NCBI GenBank assembly: GCA_024036415.1 | Contig: JAMWET010003585.1 | Span: 1-64,000 of the forward strand | Origin: Prochilodus magdalenae | Taxonomy: Eukaryota; Chordata; Actinopteri; Characiformes; Prochilodontidae | Direction: 5' to 3' | Length of the DNA: 64,000 bases | Shown here: piece after piece, positions 1-12,269 of the stretch | Layout: every line of letters begins with the position of its first letter | Numbering within the stretch: the first letter of the stretch is position 1 | Program-made: the position numbers and the translations under genes | The notes under the pieces: generated by a model | What the model was told of the DNA's origin: nothing | Database searches by the model: none | Seen by the model: only the letters and a program-made list of their open reading frames with translations

Positions 1-1640
1 GAGCCATGTGGACAAAGGTTTACCTCTTTGTGATTATTACAAGTAACGAAATTAGATTTGGTGATTCTCCTTAGTGACTGTCGGCATGTGCTGTCACGGG
101 CTGGCTGTCTTGGTCTCCCTGAGGTGCCTGGGCGTCACAGTGGCTGTATGTGCCTGTATTTCTTGTCTTTTGTAGTGGCTTGTCTAGTCAATTGCTGAGG
201 AATTGTGCGTGGTATAGTGTGTGCGTAGATCATACTTTAGTAGCTCTGGTTATATATCATAGGCAATAGTTTGAGACTCACGAAACATCTCTTCAGGCCC
301 AATCAGGGATCGGGGGGCATGTTGCGTGGACGACGTTGACCAATAGCGCAAGCGAGCTGCCTGTTATGCTAATATCCTCGGCTAAGACAGTTTGGCAAAA
401 CATTCTATCTTATCGACAAAATTGTCTAGCAAGCATGCCCGGTATAACGGGTCTGTTTTGAAAACTGTTGGGCTGATCTGAGATTCATAGATCATAGTTC
501 CTCTATTCAGTTTCTATTTTATATGGGAGATCTATCTGTTCGATATTCAAGAGTCTGTTTGTTATGTGATAAAGGTGTGTAAAACAATAAGTCTGGCATT
601 GATACCTGATGGGTGCGGCTAGACAAACCCTCTAAGCGGCTTGTAGTCTAAGGCCCCCCTGACGGCGCCCTTGTTCAGTCAGGAGCGCTCCCGTCTGGGT
701 CAGCTTGGCCGGTCCAGTGGGCCCATGGGCAGTATTCAGTGGCTATGAGGTACGCATAATGACTTCTATTATTAGCTTGTAGATGTTCATGTGGATCTGG
801 GTATCGGGGGGGGGGGGGGCGTAATGTCCTGATTTGTCTAATGTGGCATCTGTGTCTTGAGTTCTCTCTTGGTTGGTGTGGCCCGTTATCCAGGGTAACT
901 GATCCAGGGTTCAGCCTTAGTAGGGCGTGAGCCAGACGCCTGTTTTGGGGGCCATTAGTACCAGGCTTCTGTGGTCTGGTGCGGATTCTTGGAAGTGTTC
1001 GACCTTAGACTTATAAAATATGGACTATGGGCACGGACAGGAAAGGAAAGGAACTTGCCTAACAAAGAAGAAAACGTAGCGCAGGGGTCCAACGGCAGGT
1101 GTGGATAAGAGCTGAGCTTATGTTTAGGCATAGCTGTGAGCAAAGAAGTTCCAGTCATGCTTCGTTAGTCACGGGAAGGACGAATGGACCGAGGACCGGC
1201 CCCTGACGCAAGCTCGCTTTCACTGAACAAGTAACGGCCAGATAATTTGAGTTTTGGTAGACGGCTGATGGGATGGTTTAGCCACAATGAGTGTTTGAGT
1301 GGGTGTTTGTGGCGAGGGTCATCTGATTAAAAAGCAGGGGTCGTCACCGCCAGTGTCGTCTTGTGCAATTACGCTTGTGGTTCTGGATACGGAACTGAAT
1401 CTGGAGGTGCTAGACGCTCTGTTCCGCGCGACCCCGCAGCTTCAAAAAAAAGCGCCCCAAACGGACGGCAATGACGAGAGGATCTTGTTATACATATCGT
1501 TTTGGGGTTTTGTTCCTATATTTGAGGTTTACTCTTGTAAAAAAGTGGACTGATAACCCGTAACATCTGCAAATTGTCGCTCCGTCCGCAAGGAAAAATC
1601 ATGTATTGGCCAATTTTTGTCGTATTTTTACTATCGCTAT

Positions 1641-1900
1641 GGTTGGTTGGTAGCTCAAGCTGGGTCTCATCAGCTTTCACTAGCGTCCTAGGAGCTGTCC
1701 TATCATCTACATGTGGGAGCCTGGGGTTGCAAATCTCCGTCCTAGTGACTTATGCTGTGCTACACTAATAACGAGTCCTTGGCGTCAAAGGACTCTCTCG
1801 AACACTACTCCTGGGCATGACCTGTAATTAGTATTAAACCTTGTTAAGTTGCTGTTGGGCTGGGAGCTCTGGATAAGAGCAGTCATGGTAAATGTGAATG
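1641..1900 (+). repeat. tRNA-derived SINE copy, indel-riddled
   Basis: The copy starts GGTTGG..GTAGCTCA (A-box side), passes ACATGTGGGAG, GGGGTTGCAAATC (B-box side), GTGACTTATGCTGTGCTACAC and GACCTGTAATTA, and ends TCTGGATAAGAGCAG. The order is the same as in the clean plus-strand copy at 62964-63188, but with many one-base insertions. Confidence 0.6.
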
Positions 1901-1929
1901 TGTCATTTGAACTACTTAGCTAGGCTGCT

Positions 1930-2135
1930 GTTTACAACTGTGTGTAGCATTTCTATGATGAATGGAACGCTTAACAGAAATGGCCCCAAATCTGCTTGAG
2001 AAAAGTCTGATTCTCCATTGGTACCTTAATCATTCTGAATTTAAATGAGGGCTTGTTGGCCTCTTCCATGTTAAAGATTACCGATTTTGGAGAAACTAGG
2101 GGGGGGGGTTTGTTTTCCTTTGGACAGTGGTCTGA
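1930..2135 (+). repeat. Remnant of the GTCCAA-ended MITE family, indel-riddled
   Basis: It matches the clean copy at 54151-54393 in order: TTTACA..TGTGTG, AACAG.AATGGCCC, TCTG.TTC..CCAT, AATTTAAATGAGG, TTGGCCTCT, TTTTGGAGA and CTTTGGACAG. Extra bases are scattered through it, and there is a 10-G run where the clean copy has ATACCTG. Confidence 0.5.
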
Positions 2136-4399
2136 GTTATGCATACAGTCATATGCACGAATTACAACTATACAGTAAAAAAAAAAAAAAAACAAGGCTA
2201 TATGTAACTATTCATAGGCGGCTTAGTGAGTTTGTCCATCTATCGATGCGGTACCTATGAGCTCCTGCAGCGCCCAAGAACTTGTACGCAGGAAGCACGG
2301 CTGGCATTTTTTAGCGAAGACTAACATGGACGCTGCCCGGTCTTTCCTTGTGTTAATTATATCTTATAGAATTTTGGTGCTGAGGCCATAATCCCCTAGC
2401 TAACGAGCTGGGCCAGTTGAGTCCTAGAGAGAGAAAGTAAGGAGGGTAGGTAATCCTCCTGCTTTGCTTTCGTACTGAAGCGCCCTCAGGTAGTTGTGTG
2501 TTTGTGTTGGGCCCGTGAAAATCTGTGGACCCGCGTTTGGTACGCTTTATAAAGATTTTAGACGCTCGCTCAGTGAAGGAAAGGATTGTTATTCAAGGTT
2601 ATCAGAGAGAACTGATGCAGGCGTCAGGAGGTATCCCCTTCGCCGGCCTCGGTCTTTCCGTGTCAAGCGCTACTCTGATCTTCAGATCTTTCGGCTGTCT
2701 CTTCATCTTGCTCGCTCAGTCTGTGTGCGCACTAGTCTATCATGACATCTGCATAGGGCTGGGGTTTCGCAACTGAAGTCTGCAGAAAAGGCCTTGAGGG
2801 CGGCAGAGGCTAGAGGCTAAGCTAAAAAAAAAAAAAATTGAAAGGGTCATCGCTCTTCACGTGTGGGAGCGTTCCCGAGCAATGCTTCTCATTCTGCGCT
2901 CTTTGAGGTCTTATCCTAGACATTATCATCATACTTTCTGAAGTGGTGAATGATAGTTCGCCAGGAAAGCGGGGCGGCCGATTTCGGCGCTGCTACCCCT
3001 TGGTCTTCTGACGGCTATTTGAACGTGCTTTATTGTGTTCCTCTTTCAGGGGGGGTGGGGGGGCGGCTAAGACCGACGCCGCGGCTGGAGGATGGGCTAG
3101 TGGAGAATATGTTACTGTGACATCGATCAAGCGGCCCTCCGGAGTGAGGGCTCGGCGCTGGCGACAGGTGGGCCAGGATAGTTCTGGAAAAAACACACGC
3201 GTCCCACAATGACTACTAACTACTCATCTCTTCATGCTCGTGCAAAGTCTCCTGCTTGGCACGCACAGCTCACACACATCACAGAGGGCGGTCATACGCT
3301 GTGCGAAAAAAAAGAGGGCCATAGTTAGGCTTAGTTTTTTGCAGATTGGGGCTCCAAAATTGGAATGTTTTTTTTTTTCATAGAGATTTCATGCCCATTG
3401 AAGCTGATCAGGAAAAGGCATGGCACATAGAGAGCACGGTAGCGCTGCCTAATTTCACCTAGGCTTGCTCCGCGGCGGGCATCCACTTATGCTAAACACT
3501 AATCTTGTCTAGAGTTACAATAACCCTTATCAAGTATAAGTTATGGCTGGCTGAGAAAGTACGGAAGCATGTGTGCATACCTCTCAATGATACTTCCTGT
3601 GCTGTTTAAACCAAGTGCATTGAATCCTAAATTAGCTAGGGACTAACTAGCTATAATCTAATCCTCTCAACTAGATAGTCGGGCTTGACATTCAGCACCG
3701 AATTCCATAAAAAAAAAAACTCCACCCATCGCCCACGTGTATACAGGGCACCTGTATGATCTAAAGAGTTTAGCCTCTTAGAAGGAGGGGTTTTGTCTGG
3801 CCACCCTTGGGGGGGGGGGGGGGGGGGGGGGGGTTTATTGTTTTAGCTTAAACTATAAATAGTCACTCAGTGGTACGCATGCCTTAAAAACCCTCTGCTA
3901 ATAGTTTAGATGGGAATAAAGGCATAGATATAACCTCTGAATTGGTCGGGAATCCGTCATGAATATTACACATAAAGGTGTGAGCTTTTAAAACTGTGGG
4001 TCAGAAGAGAGATTCATCATAGTTTTTAGTGGCAAACAAAATAATATATTTAGATGTGGAGATTATGGCATAAAAAATCTAAGATACTGTATACATCAAG
4101 AGCTATATGAAGTATATTTCTATGGACGATCTCATCAGATTGGAAACTGTTAAGTGGTATAAGCCTATAGATTCTTTACAGGGATACTACGCAGCGACAT
4201 CCATTTAGGCTGGGTGTGGACTATTTTTTCATTAATTGTACTAATCTGATAGCTAATGTGGTTCGTTGTACATTGTATGAGATACCCTGACAACAACTAA
4301 GATGGTTGGGACTCTTGGGTTTTAGGATCGCCAGCAATCATATTATTAGATATGAGTGTACACGGGGCCATTCCATATATGCGTGGGGCTCACTAGCAG

Positions 4400-4932
4400 C
4401 ATGTCAGTTGGTTCTTGGGAATGACATTAGGTGCTGCGGTCCTGCTACAGTGGGTTCAGAATGGTGAGTATCTTACAGCCATTCTTCTTGGCAGGATTAT
4501 GATGGCTCTAGGTGCACATTACACGTGATGGGTCTGGTGGGAGTTTTGTCTCCTTCTTGGTGGTTATGGGGCATGGACATTACCCTAGGATAGAGCCGGT
4601 GGCTCTTGATAGTCAGTCGACAGAAAAGACCTTGGGGGCTGTCTGTTCAGCTACGTATAGCGCCAGTAAGCAAGACGTGCCGCAATCAATATCTGTCCGT
4701 CTTTTGAAACTCGTGGTAAATGGTCAGGGCAGCCCTAGATGTTGGGTGTTGCATTGGCTAGTAGTTTTGAGCAGAAGCGTGTGCTTTCTTATTGCTAACT
4801 GAACGCTCACATCGTTGCTGGCTCTTACTGGTGGCGAAGGATGGGCAATTAATGAAGATTGGCCCTAGCCAGGCTGGTCCAATTTAGCCATGGACAACCT
4901 CCCATCACTTAAACATGCCAGGTGTTTCGAGT
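4400..4932 (-). mobile_element. Tc1-like family 2 deletion derivative, indel-riddled
   Basis: It reads in the same order as the copy at 34300-34789: TCAGTTGGT.CTTGGGAATGACAT, AGCCATTCTTCTTG, CCTTCTTGGTGG, GCAAGACGTGC, TTTTGAGCAG, CAATTAATGAAGATTGGCC and GGCTGGTCCAATTTAGCC, ending CAGGTGTTTC.AGTTCATTGTCC. The aligned stretch is visibly longer than in the clean copy because bases are inserted throughout. Confidence 0.65.
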
Positions 4933-6950
4933 TCATTGTCCAAACGAACGCCACTGTATTTTATATAGGAGGCCCGTTCGATACTTAATTTTACTCTAGC
5001 AATAGATGAGGATTGTGCTAGTAAAGACGAAGCTATATTGATATGTTGTAGGCAGATCATCATTTCACATACTACTGCTGCGCTCGCACATTTAATGGAC
5101 ATATGCTGGCAGACTGGGCGTAAATAAGACTGGGCGGGGGGACAGAAGTCACGATGGGGGGATCGTTAAGGGAATCGTTCATGCCTGATAAAGATTTTTT
5201 GAAACTGGTTTTGTAAAAAAATTTAAAAAACAAACTATGTGTTGGCTTATTAGGATTACCTCTTCGCCAGGTCTCCGCTAGTTTTGTTGGAGCTGGGCAG
5301 TATGACTGTAGCGCATCAATAATTTGATAGGGCATAAGAACACACAGAGAGTGACTTTGAGTATAGTGGGGGGTGGGAGTCTTGTAACAGTTGAGCCTGT
5401 TCGCATACTGTAACCGACAGTGTTCAAAAAAGGTGAATAAGTACTACATTATGCGAGTGGTTTTATTCAACACATCACTAATTGATGCCAAGCAAACGGT
5501 CGTCATCACCCCTGAGTGAAAGGACTCACCTGCGAGAGTGCTATACCAACCCCGGCTCTCGTTTCTTCGGCACGTGGCCATTCATAAGCAAAAGTTGCGG
5601 AGATGCCTATCCGATAAGAGGTAGCAGGTGAGGAGCACTTATCAGTTATCTCGGATGAATGAATCGGATAACAAGTTAATTTAAGGACTTGCGTGGCGAC
5701 CATACAAAATGAACTATAAAAAACGAGGGCTGAATTTTCTCCTAGATGCTTCTCTGGTAATGGTACCTTCCTTCGAAGGGTTCCTTGATGGGTAAAAGTG
5801 GCTGGGTACATATTTGAGAACGCGGATGAGATTCTTATAAAGAACACTTTGGTATGCTTGAATAATGTCTGCATGGTGAAATATTTCTTTCCACAGGCTC
5901 GATAGAATCATGTCTGCCATGGCACTATACTGAGTCTGCGAATTTAAAGAATCATTTCTAGAACATCTCCGGCTAGTCTCACTGTCTATCCAGAAACCGT
6001 GCCTGTGAGTACAGTGTCTGTTATTGAACGTCGGGCATGGGCACCCCACTGTATATGAGCGGGCATCACGTAAGTCCTAGGCTTCTGCCTATAAGGTGGG
6101 AAGGAGGCAGGATGGAGGGGTGCTCCGTAATTTGCCTAGGGCAGTGTAGTGTGCCATGATGCCTAGAATGTGCTAGCATGAAATGTGTTGAAAGCACCTT
6201 GGCGCACAGCTATGCCTAAAGTTTGCCAGTTGCTAAGAATTTCTGTAAGCAACAATTGGAGTGGACGCCCTCTGAGGTGTAGGGCCTGGTTTTCCTGCCT
6301 TGTTAAGTCATAGCCTAGTACAGTTTTTTTTGTTTCTTTTTTTTCGTATCCTTTTTTTCCTTACTAGCTTCCCGAGCACCAGGGTCCCGTATCAGTCCCG
6401 TGGTGGAATGGCACACAGCGCGGTGGAAGATAATGAGTGCTCCGGAGAAATCTTCTGTCAAGGCAGCCAAAAACGGTCTGGCAGGGCGAGATGTATGAAG
6501 ATACTCTCAGAGACTGCTGAACTGTACATTCACCTTATCATAAGCAATCGCCCGATTCATTAAAAACGATGACACCTCCTTTACTCCTTGAAGCCAGTCG
6601 GGAGGGGGGAAGGTCTCTTTGTTGGCTGGTCTCGTAGGCGGTGCACAGCGAAGCTCTCACGAGCATGCGTAGTCAACGGTCCCATTTCGAGTCTAGGCAG
6701 TGATGAACCAAGCAGCACTGAGGTTAATGTGAGCCATGCAAGTTTGGGAAATAACTCACGCTCGCACATCTTATAAAACAGAGTGCTGTAGTCATCTGGT
6801 AAATTTGTTGGGGATGGACTGAAGGGATACAGGGCATTCGAGAATCCCGACATTCATGTCTACATGCGTCACACAGGCATATCGAGAACTCTACAGATTG
6901 CGTCATTAACACCAAACACACTAATGGTCTTCGGCTAGTTTTTAAAAAGT

Positions 6951-8194
6951 AGCTAGCCCTAGGGGTTCCCAGCATGGACATCATGGGTTAGCAGGACAAG
7001 AAGAAGCCAAAAAAGACACTGCAGGTGGACGTAAGGAGAAGGAGAAGGACAAGAGCGAGTGACCAAGCAAAAGGCTGGAAGCCGAGAAATTTGAACCTCC
7101 TGTAAAAACATCCTGGAATACTACATACGTCCACATGCAGTTTCAGTTGTGTCTGTGTGTAAATAACCAAATTCACATTTGAAATCTGTAGTGTCCATAT
7201 GCCTGCGTTGCACACGGAACCGAAATGGGAGTCAGATTCTGCTGGAAAGTTGGAATTCAGCACAACACGGGCCAAAGAGAAGATCAGAAGAAAAAGCAAG
7301 GCATGTGGACTTACAAGATACTCCTGCGATTTTATTACAAGAGGTTTCCAAGGCCATTAGTGTGGTGTGCCCAGGTATACAAAAGCGCCTGACTAAATCA
7401 GTATAGACAATACACGGAAGTAAGGTCTCAGTAGCCTATATGTTGCAATCTTCGCTATTGCAATACTTCCTAAATAACTCTGGCAGGGATGAACGGGTTT
7501 CCAGCGTTTTCCCGTTAGCCACGAGACTGTCTTGCATCCTTTCAGCTCCTGCCAGCGAGTAAAAGCCTGTCCGAGGTTTGCTCTTGTCCGGTCTTTTGCT
7601 CGGTCACTCTCTCGTTTTCTCTTCCTCTCTTTCTCCAACAGCGTCCTCTTCTCAGCCTCTGCCACAATGTCCATGCCCATTCTTCCTAAAGCTAGGTGAA
7701 GACTCATAGTTCTTGGTGTGTGAGATGGTGCCGTAAAGCCTCATGCGGCTCGTGTTCACTTCTCCAGAGATACCCAGAGCTAAAGTAGGCGTTCCTGCTA
7801 TAGCTCTGGGAAGGAGAATGACATAGATGGATCAAAATGATTTTAAAGGGAAGGGAAATTGTTACATGCTGCTTCTTTGTTGCTCTGTATATGCTGTATA
7901 TTGGTCGTCTTGGGAAGAAACAGAACGAGTACCTGAATGGTTTCACTGTGAACATTATGGCAGCTTGAAAGGTTAACTAAGAACTCAACTTTGACCTTAA
8001 CGTTTTTACCATCAGTCCAGAACTGTAGCAAAAAGACGAGAGAGCTCAGCTGGAACAAGAGGCACTTTATACCTGTCGTTTAAGGAATTTAGTTGTCTTC
8101 GTTCTATTTTATCTTTATCTAGCTCATCATCAAAAAACTAGTACCTGCTAAGACTCAACTGACAGGGAATGAAACCTGGAGGGTAGGGTTTGAT
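6951..8194. other. Intron 2 segment with one possible degenerate coding fragment
   Basis: On the minus strand at 7393-7707 an open frame reads EKERKRKRESDRAKDRTR followed by ANLGQAFTRWQELKG. That resembles a basic-helix plus (V/A)NLG.AF.RW.ELK motif I know from many repeat-derived teleost reading frames, and the expected downstream part is not preserved. Nothing else is recognised here. Confidence 0.25.
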
Positions 8195-8850
8195 GAGACA
8201 AGCGAAATGATTTCAACAGCCACGACTGTTGGACATTCAGCCAGCAGTGGATGGCCTCCATCAGTCATCCTGTTGGTAGACCGCCAACCATTGGTAGCAC
8301 GGCTGCACGATGCAGGACTACATGTACACACAGACCGCTACAATGAGTGCTCCTACAACACCACATCAACAAGACTGCCAATGGTGTCATGCCACATGGA
8401 GTGACTCAGAATGGCAGCGGGTCATATTCGATGACGAGTCCCCGCTTTTGTCTGTGTGGAGATAGCCAGAGAGAATTCGTGTGTGGAGGGGCACTGTGGT
8501 CAGCGCCAAGATGAACAGTTTGTTGTCACACGTACAGAAGGCCTGAGGTCACTCCACACTCCACCCCTACCGCACACTCTGCACGTAACTGTTGTCAGAA
8601 TATCGCAAAGACTACATGGGTGTCAGAATATTCAAGCTACATGGGAATGGATTATCACAGGACACCAAAACCATGGTGGCCTTACGCCATACTGCCGCTT
8701 AACATCTAGCTGAGAGAAACCACTACTTCTGTATGTGTAGCTCAATAAATATTAACCCATATCAGTCTAAATGTATCATCATCTGTTATTCCTGGTAACC
8801 TTTATCTTCCTTCCCAACAGCCCTGCAATCCCACACTTCCTTCTGGATAG
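8195..8850 (+). mobile_element. Tc1/mariner-like family 1, 3' half (decayed transposase)
   Basis: The translation shows transposase landmarks out of frame with one another: TVGHSASSGW, RLHDAGLH, SDSEWQRVIFDDES (the first DDE aspartate region) and RVW. It continues to a shared tail, TATGTGTAGCTCAATAAATATT then CCTGGTAACCTTTATCTTCC, found in at least six other places in this window. There are many stops and no intact gene. Confidence 0.75.
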
Positions 8851-9838
8851 TGTAACTACACAAATATGTTTTTTTGGTTTTTACCATGTGTAAGCAGTGG
8901 TTGATATATCAAAAGCTGACCGGCTAGCAAATGGTGTCCCCCCCGGAGGCCTGTTTAGCCCCCATCTGGAAGGTTTGCATTCATCCAGAGACAGGATTTG
9001 AGATCCTGTGGAACGTTGACTCAACAGTGATATCCAAAGCCAATTTATGCCTTCAGTACTGGCATTTTGTGAACCCACGCTCCATAAAACTTATCATATC
9101 CAGAGGGGTCCACTCTCTTCAACTGACACCAAAAGATGGAAATTACAATGGCCCCCTTTAATGAACAGTTTTTCCAGATGTTTGAATACGAACCTTCGGA
9201 CGCAGGGTAATTGACTGGACACTATCTAAACACTGAAGGAAAACAGCTGATCAGACTTCAGCAGGGGAATTTCATTTGTAAATTGAGACGTTTCCACGGC
9301 AATCTGACCACATGACGAGCAGCCAGGAGGAATGCAGAGAGAAACTGTTTCTCATATCCCAAACTTGGCACATGCAAGGCGGATGACTAGGAGAACTGGG
9401 ATGAGCGACTTGTGTTGAGCAGCTTCCTGTTCGGCGGAGCGTCAGGATGGAATACCCGAGCTTATATGCATGCATTCTGTGTAGGAGGCGTATCCACGCT
9501 GGCGCAAAAGTTCTCCTGACAGAAGCATAGCCACAGAGGGGGCAACAGCTTGTGCCCCTACTGGACAAGCGACACACACAGGTGGCATTCCATCCATGTC
9601 AGGCATGTTGCAGTACCCTACAGGCATGTGGATCTGTTGAACTGTTTGGTCTGTACTGTGTGGCCTCTGGGCAGCTAAAGGCACTGGAATGGCAACATGG
9701 ACAACCATGAGTGGAATTCCGGCTGTACCTGCACATTCCTAAACCAACACAAAGGTACTTTTCACAGAATGGATGCATTTGTCACAGAACACAACAAAAG
9801 GACAAACGGTACTACCAACACAGCATGTACACACTTGA
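8851..9838. repeat. Unclassified repeat region sharing a core with 12650-12775
   Basis: About 110 bp around 9470-9580 (CTGTGTAGGAGGCGTATCC through GGCAACAGCTTGTGCCCCT) recur inside the insertion at 12270-13497. Part of that insertion recurs again at 19655-19870. No protein or terminal repeat was recognised, so the class of element is unknown. The 8890-9170 stretch is unassigned. Confidence 0.45.
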
Positions 9839-10286
9839 GTCACATTATTATGACCACCAGAGTTAATGCCATGTGCAGCATGAAAGGCAGCTAGACGGGC
9901 TTGGAGAGACTAAAAAGGTCCTGGTCGGTTGTTACAGTTATGCTGGAGGATGCATGGGGAAGGACCCATTGAGCGAACATGACACTCAAGGTGGTCTCAC
10001 AGATGCTCAGTTGTGTTCAAGTCTGGGAAATTAGGGGGACAGGGTCGTAGTGTGAAGTCTTACTAATGTTCTTTCAACCAATGTTGGACATTTCTTGCTG
10101 GAAGATCCCATCCACCTCAGAGAAGGCAATCAGCAGTGACCTCCCACATGACAGTAATGAGGGATGTGTGTGCAGACAGCCTATCACACACCTTATATAC
10201 CCATCAAGCCAGTTTATATACGAGACATCCCTAATGAGCTGCGTGCTGCCACTGTCAAAAGTTTGATGTGGTCATAATAATGCGAC
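9839..10286. mobile_element. MITE-like element with 19-bp terminal inverted repeats
   Basis: The left end is GTCACATTATTATGACCAC (9839-9857). The right end, 10268-10286, is its reverse complement with one mismatch. The 448-bp unit has no intact reading frame. ATGTAC occurs just outside both ends, so the true ends may lie about 12 bases further out. The ATTATGACCAC end resembles ends of abundant teleost DNA transposons, but the superfamily is not settled. Confidence 0.6.
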
Positions 10287-11429
10287 CTGACTATGTACTT
10301 AAAACTGGGGCCATTGAAAGTTTTCATCTTTTGGATTTTGGGTTAAGCGTTGAGTAAAAGAGTCTGAACATTTTCAGAATTTGAAGACTTTAAATTGTAA
10401 AGTACTTTGAACAAAATCAATTAATTATTTAAAATCATTACTGCTATTTACCATGCTATGCTATGCTATTTGCTATGTTGGATATGTGGCTGGTTCTGTG
10501 AGGGACATTCAGCAAGCAATCGCTGGACATGCTAAGTTTCTTGAGGTGATACAATTAAAGGTTTGATACCAAAAAAAAAAAAAAAAAAGCATGGCTTCTG
10601 CTCAATATACAGAACCAACATAGGCAGAAATATGCCAACACCATAACCAGCCACATTTTTATAATGGATGGAAATTCACTAAATGACAGTTTCAAAGTGC
10701 TTAATACAACAAAAGTAAAGTAATTTGTTGTTTTAGATCACTAAATGTGCTCTAAACTTCTAAACAGCCTTATTTCAAAAAGCCTTTTAGCTGCACTGTG
10801 CCTAAGATATTATAAGTTGAGTTGAGAAAAAGAGTCATTCAGTAACACCTGAAACAAGAAGTGCAAGGTCAGAGCCATTGGGTTGAATTTCCTGGGAGTT
10901 GTCCTGGCTACATTTACACATCACACCCAAAAGATGTTCCAGCTTGATGTTTCGGTCTCAAATGCCAAATCAACATTACACTGCTGAAGATAAGATGGGA
11001 ATAGTAGATCACTCCCTCATGATCCTCGGAAGACACATCCTCCACCAAGTTTTGACTCAGCTATCAGCAGATTTATTCACTGAAGAACGTTCCTCTCCAT
11101 GCTGGGTGCAATTACACATTTCCACCAGAGAGGTCTCCAAATCCCCAAATCGAACATAGTGTAGTTTTGATGCTAACTTTTTTATTTACTGCCATTTTAA
11201 AGTTTTATCTACATTTCTGCAATAAAATACATTATGTTTGCACACAGAAGCTGATGCGATGACACAAACATGACGAGCATGCTAACTTTTTTGTTTACTA
11301 GCATCTTTTTTAGGAATTTAGATTTGGGTTTTTGTCCCAGTGTGTCCGGAATGTTGGTTTAGGTTTCATTATTTGGGGGCATCACTATTTCTGACACAAG
11401 CACAAATCTCTTAAAAATGAAAGTCGTTT
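10287..11429. other. Intron 2 segment, no gene seen
   Basis: It contains an 18-base poly-A near 10570 and AT-rich sequence. Two short stretches containing GCTAACTTTTTT.TTTACT (near 11170 and 11280) are direct repeats. Nothing else is recognised. Confidence 0.5.
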
Positions 11430-12269
11430 ACCTACTTTCTACTTTCTACTGTAGAACCTACTGAAACCCCACCCACCACTCTCTTCCTTAGAACCTACTG
11501 AGACCCCATCCACCCCTTTTTTTTTTAGAACCTACTGGACTCCGACCCACCACTGCCACCTTGGTGAACCCCCATTCACTGTGCTCTTCTGTAGAACCTA
11601 CTGAACCCCCCACCCACCACTCTCTTCCTTAGAACCTACTGAGATCCCACCCCCCCTTTTTTTTAGAACCTACTGGACTCCAACCCACCACTGCCACCTT
11701 GGAATCTACTGAACCCCCCATCCACCCCTTACTTCTTTAGAACCTACTGAGACCCCACCCATCCTCCTTTTTTAGAACCTACTAGACTCCAACCCAACAC
11801 TGCCACCTAAGAATCTACTGAACCCCCCACCCACCACTCTCTTCCTTAGAACCTACTGAGACCCCACCCACCCCTTTTTTTTTAGAACCTACTGGACTCC
11901 AACCCACCGCCACCACCTTGGAATCTACTGAACCCCCCATCCACCCCTTCCTTCTTTAGAACCTACTGGACTCCAACCCACCACTGCCACCTTGGTGAAC
12001 CCCCACTCACCGTGCTCTTCTGTAGAACCTACTGAAACCCCCACCCACCACTCTCTTCCTTAGAACCTACTGAGACCCCACCCACCCCTTTTTTTTTAGA
12101 ACCTACTGGACTCCAACCCACCACCGCCACTTTGGAATCTACTGAACCCCCCATCCACCCCTTCCTTCTTTAGAACCTACTGAACCCCCACTAACCGTGC
12201 TCTTCTTTAGAACCTACTGAACCCCCCACCCACCACTCTCTTCCTTAGAACCTACTGAACCCTACTGAA
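11430..12269. repeat. C-rich minisatellite, TAGAACCTACTGA monomer, left part
   Basis: The array is built from monomers of about 37 bp that begin TAGAACCTACTG and continue with one of a few tails: AACCCCCACTCACCGTGCTCTTCTG, ACCACTCTCTTCCT, AGACCCCACC..CCCCTTTTTT, GACTCCAACC..CTGCCACCT, and CCATCCACCCCTTCCTTCTT. The tails recur in that order, giving a higher-order unit of about five monomers. The plus strand is very C-rich and G-poor. Confidence 0.9.

Larger units (their letters stand above)
1..6950. other. Indel-rich block resembling uncorrected long-read sequence
   Basis: No gene was recognised. The block has homopolymers unlike the rest of the window: poly-G near 808 and 2100 and about 25 G at 3810-3834, with poly-A near 2170, 2825 and 3712. 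Three repeat copies in it can be aligned to clean copies elsewhere (1641-1900, 1930-2135, 4400-4932), and all show extra single bases every few positions rather than mainly substitutions. That pattern is typical of raw single-molecule reads, not of old mutated repeats. Open frames here, including one of 122 codons at 5506-5874, should not be trusted. The right edge is uncertain, between about 6.9 and 7.5 kb. Confidence 0.6.

Noticed and set aside
5880..5920. On the minus strand TTCTATCGAGCCTGTGGAAAG resembles the FIEPLER coding region expected in ADAMTS exon 3
   Set aside because: The match is only about ten bases. The flanking sequence does not continue as ADAMTS and no splice sites fit. It also lies in the indel-rich block, where neither presence nor absence can be judged.
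5506..6049. Overlapping frames of 111 and 122 codons
   Set aside because: They lie in the probable raw-read block and show no motif.
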